NCBI GenBank assembly: GCA_947472795.1
Contig: CANJBL010000018.1
Location: forward strand, 1 to 49,399
From: Fidelibacterota bacterium
GTDB taxonomy: Bacteria; Pseudomonadota; Alphaproteobacteria; Rhodospirillales; Rhodospirillaceae
DNA length: 49,399 nt
Reading direction: 5' to 3'
Shown here: piece after piece, positions 8,148 to 16,713 of the stretch
Numbering within the stretch: the stretch's first letter is position 1
Layout of the letters: every line of letters begins with the position of its first letter
Notes under the pieces: generated by a model
Database searches by the model: none
Told to the model about the DNA's origin: nothing
Seen by the model: only the letters and a program-made list of their open reading frames with translations
Made by a program: the position numbers and the translations under genes

Positions 8148-9461
8148 TTATTTGGGGGCGGGACGCCCGACGCACGTATATCGGAAACCCGCCGCTTCCA
8201 TGTCCGCCGGCGCATAGATATTGCGCAAATCGACGATCACGGGCTCGGCGAGGAGAGATTTCATGCGCTTAACGTCCAGATTGCGGAACTGGTTCCATTC
8301 CGTCAGCACAACAGCTGCATGCGCACCCTGCATGGCGTCGTAGGCGTCCTCGCAATAGGTGATATCCGCCAGCATCTTCTTGGCTTCATGCGTACCTTCC
8401 GGGTCATAGGCCCGCACCGTCGCGCCCATTTCCTTCAGGGCCGGCACGATGACCAGGCTCGGCGCATCGCGCATATCGTCGGTGTTGGGCTTGAAGGTCA
8501 GGCCCAGTATGGCAACTGTCTTGCCCTTCACACTGCCCCCGCAGGCCGTGGCGATACGGTCGGCCATGGCGCGTTTGCGCTTCTCGTTCACGTCCACCAC
8601 GGTCTCAATAATGCGCAATGGCGCGCCGTAATCCTGCGCGGTCTTCACCAGCGCCAGCGTGTCCTTGGGGAAGCACGAGCCGCCGTAACCAGGGCCCGGG
8701 TGCAGGAACTTCTTGCCGATACGTCCATCCAAACCAATACCCCGTGCCACGTCGTGCACGTCGGCCCCCACCTTCTCGCACAGGTCCGCGATCTCGTTGA
8801 TGAAGGTGATCTTGGTGGCCAGGAACGTGTTCGCCGCGTACTTGATGATCTCGGACGTCTCGAGTTTTGTGAACAGGATCGGCGTCTCGATCAGGAACAG
8901 CGGACGGTAGAGCTGGCGCATGACCTGCTGCGCGCGTTCGGTTTCCGCGCCGATGACAACGCGGTCGGGCCGCATGAAGTCGTTGATGGCCGACCCTTCG
9001 CGCAGGAACTCCGGGTTCGACGCCACGTCGAATTCCAACTCGGGCCGCGCCGCGCGGATAATGCGTTCCACCTCGCGTCCCGTGCCCACCGGCACCGTAG
9101 ATTTTGTCACCACCACCGCATAACCGGTGAGATGCCCGGCGATATCCATGGCCGCGCCGTAAACATAAGACAAATCCGCATGACCGTCCCCGCGCCGGCT
9201 GGGCGTGCCCACCGCGATGAACACGGCCGAAGCTCCGGCGATGGCGCTCTTGATATCGGTAGTGAAAGACAAGCGGCCTGCTTCGGCATTCTTCTTCACC
9301 AGCACATCGAGGCCTGGTTCGAAGATGGGGATTTCGCCGCGCTTCAGGCGTTCGATCTTGCTCTCGTCGCGGTCCACGCACACCACATCGACGCCGAATT
9401 CCGAGAAGCATGCGCCGGAGACCAGTCCCACATAGCCGGTGCCGATGACAGCAATGCGCAT
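8148..9461 (-). CDS. ugd: UDP-glucose 6-dehydrogenase
   Basis: Ugd oxidises UDP-glucose twice with NAD+ to UDP-glucuronate, a precursor of acidic polysaccharides. The 437-residue protein begins with the Rossmann motif GTGYVGL (7-13), has the NPEFLREG motif near 149-156, and carries the catalytic cysteine in GPGYGGSCFPKD (Cys263). The C-terminal UDP-binding domain includes GLTFKPNTDDMRDAPS. The start has AGGA 9 bases upstream and lies 10 bases after the galU stop, so the two are co-transcribed and consecutive in the pathway: GalU makes UDP-glucose and Ugd oxidises it. Confidence 0.97.
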   Translation of the reverse strand: MRIAVIGTGYVGLVSGACFSEFGVDVVCVDRDESKIERLKRGEIPIFEPGLDVLVKKNAEAGRLSFTTDIKSAIAGASAVFIAVGTPSRRGDGHADLSYVYGAAMDIAGHLTGYAVVVTKSTVPVGTGREVERIIRAARPELEFDVASNPEFLREGSAINDFMRPDRVVIGAETERAQQVMRQLYRPLFLIETPILFTKLETSEIIKYAANTFLATKITFINEIADLCEKVGADVHDVARGIGLDGRIGKKFLHPGPGYGGSCFPKDTLALVKTAQDYGAPLRIIETVVDVNEKRKRAMADRIATACGGSVKGKTVAILGLTFKPNTDDMRDAPSLVIVPALKEMGATVRAYDPEGTHEAKKMLADITYCEDAYDAMQGAHAAVVLTEWNQFRNLDVKRMKSLLAEPVIVDLRNIYAPADMEAAGFRYTCVGRPAPK

Positions 9462-9471
9462 GGAGCGTGTC

Positions 9472-10344
9472 CTACTTCAGCAGTTTCTGGAGGAGCGGGC
9501 GCAAACGGTCGGCCATCTCCGGGTGCGCGAGGCCGAAGGCCACGTTCGCTTCCACAAAGCCCACGCGCGTGCCGCAGTCGTAGCGCACGCCTTCGAAGCG
9601 CAAACCATGGAACGGCACTTTATCCAGCGTGCGGTTAAGGCCGTCGGTCAACTGGATTTCATTTCCCGCGCCGCGCGTCTTCTTGTCCAGTTCCGTGAAA
9701 ACGGACGGGTCGAGCACATAGCGCCCGATGATGGCGAGCGTCGATGGCGCTTTGTCCGGCGCCGGCTTCTCCACCAGGCCTTTGGCCTTGGCGAGTTTGC
9801 CGTCGTCGGTCAGCACATCGAGGATGCCGTAGCGGTTCGTCTGGTCGCGCGGCACGTCTTCCACCGCCACCACGTGCCCGCCGACCTGCGCGTGCGCGTC
9901 GATCAGCTGCTTCAGGCACGGCGTGTTGGACAGCACCATGTCGTCGGGCAGGATCACGGCGAAGGGTTCGTTGCCCACCAGCTCCCAGGCACACCACACG
10001 GCGTGGCCAAGGCCCAGCGGATTGCCCTGCTTCACGATATGCATTGCGCCCGCGGGTAGGCTCGCATCGCGTACCAATTTTAGTTCCGCCGTCTTGCCTT
10101 TTTCCTCCAGCGCCCGCTCCAGCTCCGGATGCGGCGAGAAATGCGCGGCGATGGATTCCTTGCCCTCGGCGGAGACGAAAATGAACTCTTCGATGCCCGC
10201 CGCACGGGCTTCCTCTATGGCGTACTGGACCACCGGCTTGTCGATGACCGGGATCATTTCCTTCGGGATAACTTTGGTTGCGGGAAGGAAGCGGGTGCCG
10301 AGACCAGCGACGGGTAGCACCGCCTTACGCACGCGTTGAACCAT
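9472..10344 (-). CDS. galU: UTP--glucose-1-phosphate uridylyltransferase
   Basis: GalU makes UDP-glucose from UTP and glucose-1-phosphate. The 290-residue protein has the nucleotidyltransferase signature GLGTRFLPATK (14-24) followed by the IPKEMIPV segment and VLPDD. The C-terminal GxRFDCGx-type segment appears as RYDCGTRVGF. The ATG at 10344 has AAAGG 8 bases upstream. It is the first gene of a four-gene sugar-nucleotide operon (galU, ugd, mutase, glycosyltransferase). The 160 bases upstream hold no gene, and I could not identify a clear promoter there. Confidence 0.97.
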   Translation of the reverse strand: MVQRVRKAVLPVAGLGTRFLPATKVIPKEMIPVIDKPVVQYAIEEARAAGIEEFIFVSAEGKESIAAHFSPHPELERALEEKGKTAELKLVRDASLPAGAMHIVKQGNPLGLGHAVWCAWELVGNEPFAVILPDDMVLSNTPCLKQLIDAHAQVGGHVVAVEDVPRDQTNRYGILDVLTDDGKLAKAKGLVEKPAPDKAPSTLAIIGRYVLDPSVFTELDKKTRGAGNEIQLTDGLNRTLDKVPFHGLRFEGVRYDCGTRVGFVEANVAFGLAHPEMADRLRPLLQKLLK

Positions 10345-10507
10345 GGGAGACCTTTAGAAAGAAGCTGAATTTAAGCAGTTGAAATCAAACAGAAATATTG
10401 CCGCTTGGAACGGTCTTGGCGCTTTTGTGCCATGCCCCGGCGAGGCTTGCAACCGCTGACCGCGCACCCCAGCCGGGCGGAAAACCCGGGCCAGAAATAA
10501 CGTCCGA

Positions 10508-11011
10508 TCAGCGCCGAAGTTTCTTCAGCATCACGTCTTTAGCTTGGTTCACTTTGGCGGCCAGGTAGTCGGTGCCGCCCTTGTCCGGGTGGATCTGGCT
10601 CATGAGCCTTTTATAGGCGGCCTTCACGTCGTCTTCCGAAGCCCCCATCTCCACACCCAGGATGCGCGCCGCCTCCTCCACGGTCATGCTTCCGGTTGCC
10701 GACGGCGCACCGGGGGCGCTTGCGCCCTCGCCGCTTCCCGCCTCGGCCTTGCCCCTGAACATGTCGCGGAACTGGCGGCCCATCTGCACCATGCTCAGGA
10801 TGCGCCAGATCCAGCCGACCAACGCGATCAAGGCGGCCATGGCCGCGCCAAAACGCCCGGTGATGCCAAGCCCGGCGATCACCAGAAGAATGAGCAGGAT
10901 TCCGCTCCAGTTGATGGTCTTGCGCACGGTCTTGATGTCCGTGTGCGCGAACCAGCGCAACACCTGCACCGCAATCACCAGGATCAGGAGCCCAAGAAGA
11001 AGAAGGGTCAT
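10508..11011 (-). CDS. Membrane-anchored J-domain protein
   Basis: The 167-residue protein has one hydrophobic segment at the very N-terminus (about 1-16), a second pair at about 36-75, and a C-terminal J domain (about 110-165) with the HPD motif needed to stimulate a Hsp70 (QIHPDKGG). The J domain sits at the extreme C-terminus, the layout of mitochondrial Pam18/Tim14 and of a common alphaproteobacterial family. Its role is probably to recruit DnaK to the inner membrane (inference). No strong ribosome-binding site is seen before the ATG. It follows mipZ on the same strand, separated by a palindromic repeat. The GGCCCGGG hairpin after its stop lacks a U-tract. Confidence 0.88.
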   Translation of the reverse strand: MTLLLLGLLILVIAVQVLRWFAHTDIKTVRKTINWSGILLILLVIAGLGITGRFGAAMAALIALVGWIWRILSMVQMGRQFRDMFRGKAEAGSGEGASAPGAPSATGSMTVEEAARILGVEMGASEDDVKAAYKRLMSQIHPDKGGTDYLAAKVNQAKDVMLKKLRR

Positions 11012-11068
11012 GAGATCAAAACTCGCTTTTCGTCCCGCTTAGCCCGCATGCCGACAACATCCTCATAC

Positions 11069-11155
11069 GTCATCCTGGGGCTTGACCCCAGGATCCAGGG
11101 TTACTCAGTGCGATGTTTGTCGCCCTGGGTCCTGGGAATGAATCCCAGGACGACG
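11069..11155. repeat. Interspersed palindromic element, family A, two-hairpin form
   Basis: The first hairpin (11071-11092) is CATCCTGGGG, CTTGA, CCCCAGGAT. The second (11123-11155) is GGTCCTGGGA, ATGAA, TCCCAGGACGAC. The two carry CCAGGGTTAC and CCCTGGG flanks, so the element as a whole is also an imperfect inverted repeat. Similar units occur at 14589-14736, 34491-34572 and 35231-35264. This is a REP/BIME-like intergenic repeat lying between mipZ and the J-protein gene. Confidence 0.85.
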
Positions 11156-11207
11156 CAGAATTTATGTCGCAGTTTAGTGGTCTAAGTTTCGCCAAGTGTT
11201 GCAGTTT

Positions 11208-12023
11208 TTAAGCATGACTTACTGCCCGCGCGTCCAAACCCAGCGCCGTGATGAGATTGCGGATTTCCTGCCGCGCGGCCACATGCGACATGGCCACTTG
11301 GCCGCTTGAAAGCACCGCCAGATCCTCTGCCGTCAGGCCATCGAGAAACAGCTCGCGGTAGATCACGCGCTCGTGGATACCTTCCGCCACGCGAAAGCCG
11401 ATGCGCTTGGCAAGGTCGCTCACCAGGCGCGCCATCAATTTCTTGTTGCGCGCGTCCAGCTGACCCAGGCGGTTGCGCACCACAACCCAATCCATGGACC
11501 CGCCGTCGCGTTTGGCGCGCACTTGCTTTGCTTTCCACACCCGCTCGGCATAATGGCTGGGCCGCTGGATCGTCTGCTTCTGCGGGTCCACATGCGCCAG
11601 CACATCCAGATCGATAAGGCTGTCATTGATCGGCGACACCAATACGTCGGCGTACGCATGGCCCACCTGCGACAAGGCGCTGTCGTGACCCGGCGTGTCG
11701 ATGATGACGGCCTGGCACTTGCTGACGTGGCTGAGCGCGCTTTCCACCGCCGTCTCCAGCACCTGATGCGGGGCAAGATCGAGGGCGATGTGCTCGGGCA
11801 TGGGCACGGCAACACCCGTCCTCTGCGCGTATTGGCGGCGGTTGGCCACATAGCGGGAAATGGTGCCCTGGCGTGCATCGAGGTCGAGGGTGGCGACACT
11901 CATCCCGCGATTGAGCAAGGCCACGGCCAGATGCATGGCCAGCGTCGATTTGCCCGTGCCGCCTTTCTCGTTACCAAAAACAATGATGCGGGGTGCGTTG
12001 ATCTGCGGCGATGCGGCTGTCAT
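11208..12023 (-). CDS. mipZ: MipZ-type division plane positioning ATPase
   Basis: MipZ is a ParA-superfamily ATPase that forms bipolar gradients through ParB and inhibits FtsZ assembly away from midcell. The 271-residue protein has the deviant Walker A GNEKGGTGKST (17-27), a DLDARQ switch region near 47-52, and DTPGHD (109-114). It then follows the MipZ pattern rather than that of chromosomal ParA: SPINDSLIDLDVL, MDWVVVRNRLG and RVIYRELFLDGLT are close to Caulobacter MipZ as I know it. It is divergent from the flavoprotein gene, with 89 bases between them. No GANTC site is visible upstream, unlike the known cell-cycle control of the Caulobacter gene. Confidence 0.92.
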   Translation of the reverse strand: MTAASPQINAPRIIVFGNEKGGTGKSTLAMHLAVALLNRGMSVATLDLDARQGTISRYVANRRQYAQRTGVAVPMPEHIALDLAPHQVLETAVESALSHVSKCQAVIIDTPGHDSALSQVGHAYADVLVSPINDSLIDLDVLAHVDPQKQTIQRPSHYAERVWKAKQVRAKRDGGSMDWVVVRNRLGQLDARNKKLMARLVSDLAKRIGFRVAEGIHERVIYRELFLDGLTAEDLAVLSSGQVAMSHVAARQEIRNLITALGLDARAVSHA

Positions 12024-12112
12024 GAGCGGACATTATCCCCACGCCCATCAGCGCGCAACTTGACCCGCACCTATCGTACCCTCACACTCGCGAACGCCCT
12101 GAGGAGATCGCC

Positions 12113-13207
12113 ATGGAGACAGCAGACTGCGTTGTGATCGGTGCCGGCATCGTGGGTCTTGCGATGGCGCGCGCCATGGCGCGCAAAGGGCGCGAGGTGC
12201 TCATCCTTGAGTCCGAAGACGCCTTTGGCACGGCCACCAGCTCGCGCAACAGCGAAGTCATTCACGCCGGCATCTTCTACACCCACGGCAGCCTGAAAGA
12301 ACGCCTCTGCATCGAGGGCCGCGACAAGCTCTACGCCTTCTGCGACGCCTATGGCATCACTTACAAGCGCACCACCAAGATCGTTTATGCCGAGGACGGC
12401 CAGATCGACGGCCTGAAGGCCCTCCAGAAACACGCCGCCAACAGCGGCGTGCATATGACCTGGATGACCAGCGCCGACGCCAAACGCATCGAGCCTAACC
12501 TGCACTGCGCTGCCGCCCTGCACTCGCCCCTTACCGGCATCCTCGATAGCCATGCCTTCATGCTGGCGCTTTTGGGCGAGGCCGAGGAGAAGGGCGGCGC
12601 CATCGCCTACAACACGCCTGTCATTGGCGGACGTGGGCGCGAGGATGGCGTCGAGATCGATACCGGTGGGTCTTCGGCCATGACCTTGCACGCGCGCACG
12701 GTCATCAATTGCGCCGGCCTTGGCGCGCAGGCCATCGGGCGCGTCATCGCGGGCGTGAAACCGGGCACCGTTCCGCCGCAGCATTACGCCAAGGGCAACT
12801 ACTTCTATCTCTCCGGCAAACCGCCCTTCACCCGCCTCATCTATCCCTTGCCCGGCAAGGCCAGCCTCGGCCTGCACTACACCCTCGATCTCGCCGGCCA
12901 GGGCCGCTTCGGGCCCGACATCCAATGGGTGGACAAGATCGACTACCATGTGGATGAAAGCCGCGAGCCACTGTTCGCCGCTGAAATTCGTAAATATTGG
13001 CCGGAGATGCCGGACGGCGTACTCCGTCCCGGTTACGCTGGAATTCGCCCGAAAATTCAAGGACCTGGCGAGCCTTCCAAGGACTTTGTGATCCAAATGC
13101 CCGAGGACACCGGCGTTAACGGTTTCGTTGCCCTTTACGGCATAGAATCACCGGGTTTGACCTCCAGCCTTGCCATTGCCGACTACGTGGCGGATCGGTT
13201 GCCGTAA
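12113..13207 (+). CDS. FAD-dependent oxidoreductase, L-2-hydroxyglutarate oxidase/dehydrogenase-like
   Basis: The 364-residue protein belongs to the D-amino-acid-oxidase fold. It has an N-terminal dinucleotide-binding GAGIVGL (10-16), then SSRNSEVIHAGIFY and GSLKERLC, which match the FAD-contact region of L-2-hydroxyglutarate oxidases (LhgO/L2HGDH). VINCAGLGAQ and the C-terminal GIESPGLTSSLAIA also fit that family. The likely reaction is oxidation of L-2-hydroxyglutarate or a related 2-hydroxyacid to the 2-oxoacid; the substrate is inference. GAGGAGAT precedes the ATG. Its TAA stop abuts the ATG of the next gene, so the two are translationally linked. Confidence 0.88.
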   Translation: METADCVVIGAGIVGLAMARAMARKGREVLILESEDAFGTATSSRNSEVIHAGIFYTHGSLKERLCIEGRDKLYAFCDAYGITYKRTTKIVYAEDGQIDGLKALQKHAANSGVHMTWMTSADAKRIEPNLHCAAALHSPLTGILDSHAFMLALLGEAEEKGGAIAYNTPVIGGRGREDGVEIDTGGSSAMTLHARTVINCAGLGAQAIGRVIAGVKPGTVPPQHYAKGNYFYLSGKPPFTRLIYPLPGKASLGLHYTLDLAGQGRFGPDIQWVDKIDYHVDESREPLFAAEIRKYWPEMPDGVLRPGYAGIRPKIQGPGEPSKDFVIQMPEDTGVNGFVALYGIESPGLTSSLAIADYVADRLP

Positions 13208-14527
13208 ATGACGCTGACACGTGCCTCTCTATATGCCGCCGTCGCGGCCGTGAGCCTTTGCTCCGGCGGCCTGTTGATGGCTGCGCAATCTGCTGCGCCT
13301 GCCGCGCCCACACCTCCGGGCCGCCAGCTCGGCCCGCCGCCGGGTGCGGGCAATCTGCTCGAAGATGACGTCAACAACGCACCTCCGGCGCCGGTGGAAG
13401 AAAAGCCCATCATCCCCGTGGCGCCGCCGCAGGCGCGCCCGTCCCGCGCGCCCGACACCAGCACCGACCGCACCAAGATGCTGCTCGGTGAAGTCGAGAT
13501 CCTCGATATCCCGCTCGACCAGATCCCCAACTACCGCGAGATCATGCGCGGCATCGTCACGGACCTTGCCACCTACGCCCATGCCCGCGATCAGAAGTTC
13601 ATTGTCACCACGCGCGGCGGCTTCGACATGCTGGCCTGGAGCCAGCGTGAGTACGAGCTCGCCGAAGTGAAGCGCGATCCCCTCGCCAAAGAACCGGCGG
13701 ATACCATCCTGCGCGTGGGCACGCCGCTCCGCCTTTATATCCAGGGCCTCAATGGCCTCGTCCTCAATGGTCAGTTCTGTGCGCCGCTGCGCGTGCCGCA
13801 CGATGACCTCGACGATATGAAGAAGCTGGGCCTCAAGTTCCTCTCCATCGATCACTGCAAGGACGCCGCCGGCGCCCAGTCCGCGCTGCAAGCCTCCATC
13901 AAAACCAGCGTCGTCTCGCACACCGACATCGACCGCGCCGACATCTTCACCGCCGTGCCCAAGGCCAAGCCGCAGCCCGAGAACCCGCGCAATGTGCAGG
14001 TGCTGGGCGATGCGCGGAACATGCTGGTGATGCTGGACAGCGCCAACTACGCCTCACGCGAGGAATGGCTCGCCGCCCTTCAGAGCACCAACTACGACGT
14101 GCTCATCACCGACGCCTTCTACAAAGGCAAACAGAACCTCACGAAAGCCGAAGTGCACGGCTTGAAGTTCAAGCAGATGGGTGCCCGCCGCCTCGTGCTC
14201 GCGCGTATGGACGTCGGTTTCGCCGAGGACCAGCGCTACTACTGGAAACGCGAATGGCGCATCGGCGAACCCAGCTGGATTCAGGCTTTTGTGCCCGACC
14301 ATCCTGGTCAATACGTTGTCGAATTCTGGAACCCAGCGTGGAAAGCCATCGTCGGCAAATACTTTACCGGCCTCATGGACTTAGGCTTTGATGGTGTCGT
14401 GTTCGACGGTGTCGAAGCTTATCGCCGCTGGGAATTTCGCACGCCGCTGGACCCCGGCCAGGCCGACGCCGCCCGTGCGACAAAACCTCGGGCCTCCACC
14501 GCAGCCGCACCCGCGCAGCCGAAGTAA
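13208..14527 (+). CDS. Secreted TM1410/GH114-like protein with apparently permuted barrel halves
   Basis: The 439-residue protein has a signal-peptide-like N-terminus (1-26) and a Pro/Ala-rich linker to about residue 85. Residues 268-410 match the first half of the TM1410/GH114 TIM barrel (endo-alpha-1,4-polygalactosaminidase-related): YDVLITD, LARMDVGFAEDQRYYW, FWNPAWKAIV and FDGVVFDGVEAYRRW. Residues 108-250 match what is normally the second half: YREIMRGIVTDLATYAHARD, KFIVTTRGG, LNGLVLNG and a late FTAVP. The halves thus stand in reversed order. Glu340 and Asp400 sit at conserved acidic positions. Exopolysaccharide hydrolysis is possible, but the substrate is unknown. The ATG abuts the upstream stop (TAAATG) with no good ribosome-binding site of its own. 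Confidence 0.75.
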   Translation: MTLTRASLYAAVAAVSLCSGGLLMAAQSAAPAAPTPPGRQLGPPPGAGNLLEDDVNNAPPAPVEEKPIIPVAPPQARPSRAPDTSTDRTKMLLGEVEILDIPLDQIPNYREIMRGIVTDLATYAHARDQKFIVTTRGGFDMLAWSQREYELAEVKRDPLAKEPADTILRVGTPLRLYIQGLNGLVLNGQFCAPLRVPHDDLDDMKKLGLKFLSIDHCKDAAGAQSALQASIKTSVVSHTDIDRADIFTAVPKAKPQPENPRNVQVLGDARNMLVMLDSANYASREEWLAALQSTNYDVLITDAFYKGKQNLTKAEVHGLKFKQMGARRLVLARMDVGFAEDQRYYWKREWRIGEPSWIQAFVPDHPGQYVVEFWNPAWKAIVGKYFTGLMDLGFDGVVFDGVEAYRRWEFRTPLDPGQADAARATKPRASTAAAPAQPK

Positions 14528-14588
14528 GTCCCGTCACCGAGCAGTCAGTTCAACTCTGGTCGTCATCTCGTAATCTCGCGTCGCTGCT

Positions 14589-14736
14589 CTGGATCCTGGG
14601 GTCGCGCGCTAAAACGCGCGCGAACAATAAATCGCGCCTTCCGGCGCGGGTCCCAGGATGACGACGGCGTGTAGGACGACATCTCCCTTCTTACTCAAAT
14701 GTCATCCTGAGGCTTGTCCCCAGGATCCAGGGTTAC
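14589..14736. repeat. Interspersed palindromic element, family A, with inserted GC palindromes
   Basis: The arms are CTGGATCCTGGGGTC at 14589 and GGTCCCAGGATGACGAC at 14649, with GCGCGCTAAAACGCGCGC and CGCGCCTTCCGGCGCG hairpins between them. A second unit GTCATCCTGAGG, CTTG, TCCCCAGGATCCAGGG lies at 14701-14733. It fills the gap between the convergent GH114-like and NHL genes. No gene is visible in 14528-14808. Confidence 0.8.
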
Positions 14737-14748
14737 GGAGCACTCCAT

Positions 14749-14779
14749 AAAAATGAACCCCGCCAAGTGTGACGGGGTT
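14749..14779 (-). terminator. Intrinsic terminator of the NHL-repeat gene
   Basis: On the minus strand, AACCCCG pairs with CGGGGTT (14779-14756) and is followed by CATTTTTATGG. It lies about 30 bases after the stop codon of the NHL-repeat protein. The stem is 7 base pairs with a 10-base loop. Confidence 0.75.
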
Positions 14780-14808
14780 CGGGTATCACTCTGATCTCTT
14801 CGACGAAG

Positions 14809-15942
14809 CTAGTTCTTCAGCTTCAGCTCTCTGCCAATAAGATGATCGGGGTTCGCGCCGGGCTTCGGCGTGTATTTGTTGGCCCAGCCGCCGTCCCAGC
14901 TCGCGACATAGACATTGCCTTCGGTGTCCACGCTGAACTGGTGCGGGCGTGACATGCCGCCCGCGAAGCCGCCGCGTGTGCCGCCGTAGGCACCCCAATA
15001 ATATTGAAGCTCGCCGTTCATATTGTACTTGAGCAGGCGGTTGAGCGACGCCGAGATCACCCACACTGCGTTACGCTCGTCGATGTAGACGCCGACCGGG
15101 TCCGCGATGTTCGGCCACTCTTCGATAAACTGACCCTTCTCGGTGAACACCTGGATGCGGTTGTTGGTGCGGTCGGCGACGTAGATGCGGTGCTGCTGAT
15201 CGATCGCAACACCGTGCACAAGATCGAACTGCCCTGGGCCTTTGCCCAGCGAGCCGAACTCATACATGAATTCGCCCTTGGCGTTGTAACGCACGATGCG
15301 GCTATTCCAATAGCCGTCGGCCAGCAGGAAGTCGCCGTTCGGGAAAAACGCCAAGCATGCCGGATCGCCGTAGTGGTACGGGCCCGGGTGCGGGTTGGCG
15401 CGCGCTTCATCGCGGGTCTTTGGATCTTTGTGATCACCGATGCGCATCTCGAGTTTCTTCAGATCGTTTGAGAACTTCAGCACTTCCATGTGCATGCCGC
15501 GCCCGCCGCCACGCTCGACGATCCAGACGTGCCGCTCGGGGTCATACGGGCTGATGTACAGTTGGTGCGGTTTGTTGAGGACATTGTCCCACTGCTTCAC
15601 CGTTTCGACGATGTCGCCGTTGCGGTTCACGATCACGAGGTAGTTGGTGTTGTCTTGCTTCTTCTCATGGGTCTTTGCGTCGCGGTCGCCCCAGACGCCG
15701 ACGATGATGCGGTCGGGCGTGTCGGCCACGAGGCCGGAAACCTCACCCCACGTCAAACCATCCTTATGGTTCACAGCGGGCTTCCACCAGTTCGCCGGCG
15801 CGGCGTAATCGCCGTTCCGGGAATCTCCGCCCTTTTCCACCTTGGCAGCCGCCGCAGCGGCATGACTCACGCCGGAGCTTCCCGGCAATGTTGCAAGTCC
15901 CGCTGCGAACACAGCGAACATGCACACGCGATCCAGTTTCAT
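14809..15942 (-). CDS. Secreted NHL-repeat beta-propeller protein
   Basis: The 377-residue protein has a signal peptide (cleavage near SHAAA, about residue 30) and is probably periplasmic or secreted. It then shows repeated NHL-type blades: PHQLYISPYDPERHVWIVER, GDFLLADGYWNSRIVRYNAKG, HGVAIDQQHRIYVADRTNNR with IQVFTEKGQF, and HQFSVDTEGNVYVASWDGG. The pattern resembles the lyase domain of peptidylglycine amidating enzymes and bacterial six-bladed propellers annotated from it, but the substrate and activity are unknown. GGGGAGGA precedes the ATG. It appears monocistronic, with its own terminator, convergent with the GH114-like gene. Confidence 0.82.
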   Translation of the reverse strand: MKLDRVCMFAVFAAGLATLPGSSGVSHAAAAAAKVEKGGDSRNGDYAAPANWWKPAVNHKDGLTWGEVSGLVADTPDRIIVGVWGDRDAKTHEKKQDNTNYLVIVNRNGDIVETVKQWDNVLNKPHQLYISPYDPERHVWIVERGGGRGMHMEVLKFSNDLKKLEMRIGDHKDPKTRDEARANPHPGPYHYGDPACLAFFPNGDFLLADGYWNSRIVRYNAKGEFMYEFGSLGKGPGQFDLVHGVAIDQQHRIYVADRTNNRIQVFTEKGQFIEEWPNIADPVGVYIDERNAVWVISASLNRLLKYNMNGELQYYWGAYGGTRGGFAGGMSRPHQFSVDTEGNVYVASWDGGWANKYTPKPGANPDHLIGRELKLKN

Positions 15943-16140
15943 AATTCCTCCCCTAAAGGTCTTCTAGAAGCTGATTGAGCGCTAACGGGCGATTATCCGT
16001 GGCGTGTTCGCCAGGCGTCAAGGTGATCGACGAAAGCGTGTGGAGCTTACCGTGGCAGCGGCAGTGCCCCATTGGCACCAGCGCCGCACAACGCGCGCAT
16101 CACCCGGCGCGGGTGGTGTCAATGCGGTCGGGCTGGTGCC

Positions 16141-16635
16141 CTACTCGCCCTTGATCTTCTTGATCACCATGCCAAGACCGGCGACGAGCTTCTGACCCAC
16201 CGGGCCGCCGTCGCCTTCCATCTTCTGCTGCATGACCAGGCGCAAGGCTTCCTGATGCACCTTCACCGCATCCATCTGCGCGTCGCTCAAATCCTCGCCG
16301 CAGTCTTCGATGAAACGGGCGAGCTGGCTGCCCACGGCCGTCATCAGCGGATATCCAAAACTGGTGCCCTGCCCTTTGATGGACTGCACCACTCCATAGA
16401 GTTCCTGCATGTGCGTCACGCGGTTGGCCGGGTCCTTCATGGCCTTGTCGTAGGCCTGGGCCAAGCGGGCCATGTCCTCTTGGGCGGCTTCGAGATAGTC
16501 GAATTTCGCGGTGAGGATCGAGCGCTCGGCTGCTTCCATCCAGACGGGATCGATATTCCCGGATACACCCGCAAGCTTCTGTTTTTGGCGAAGATTGTTA
16601 GGCGGGGTAATATACTCGACTTCTTTCTCGGCCAT
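16141..16635 (-). CDS. HPt-like protein without the phospho-accepting histidine
   Basis: The 164-residue soluble protein is strongly helical. Residues 77-112 read like the core helix pair of a histidine phosphotransfer domain: the usual HxLKG is here QSIKG (84-88), followed by a Gly at 94 and a QLARFIED helix. The phospho-accepting His is replaced by Gln84 while Lys87 and Gly88 remain. It could be a phosphorylation-dead docking protein or simply a helical protein with chance similarity. A short basic tail (VIKKIKGE) ends it. AAGGTG precedes the ATG. It lies 78 bases downstream of mgtE on the same strand. I do not recognise a named family. Confidence 0.7.
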   Translation of the reverse strand: MAEKEVEYITPPNNLRQKQKLAGVSGNIDPVWMEAAERSILTAKFDYLEAAQEDMARLAQAYDKAMKDPANRVTHMQELYGVVQSIKGQGTSFGYPLMTAVGSQLARFIEDCGEDLSDAQMDAVKVHQEALRLVMQQKMEGDGGPVGQKLVAGLGMVIKKIKGE

Positions 16636-16713
16636 CGTTCACCTTCAGCCCTGGGACAAAGAGTGTAGCTCCTCTCCCCGAGGCTGACTACAGCCGGTTC
16701 GGGCGGAAAAAGG

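Noticed and set aside
8142-9638. Long open frame opposite ugd and galU (498 codons, plus strand)
   Set aside because: It spans two recognised genes and their junction on the other strand, and the translation has no recognisable motif.
16098-16118. Hairpin after the HPt-like gene
   Set aside because: ATCACCC/GGGTGGT includes a wobble pair and there is no U-tract, so I do not call it a terminator.
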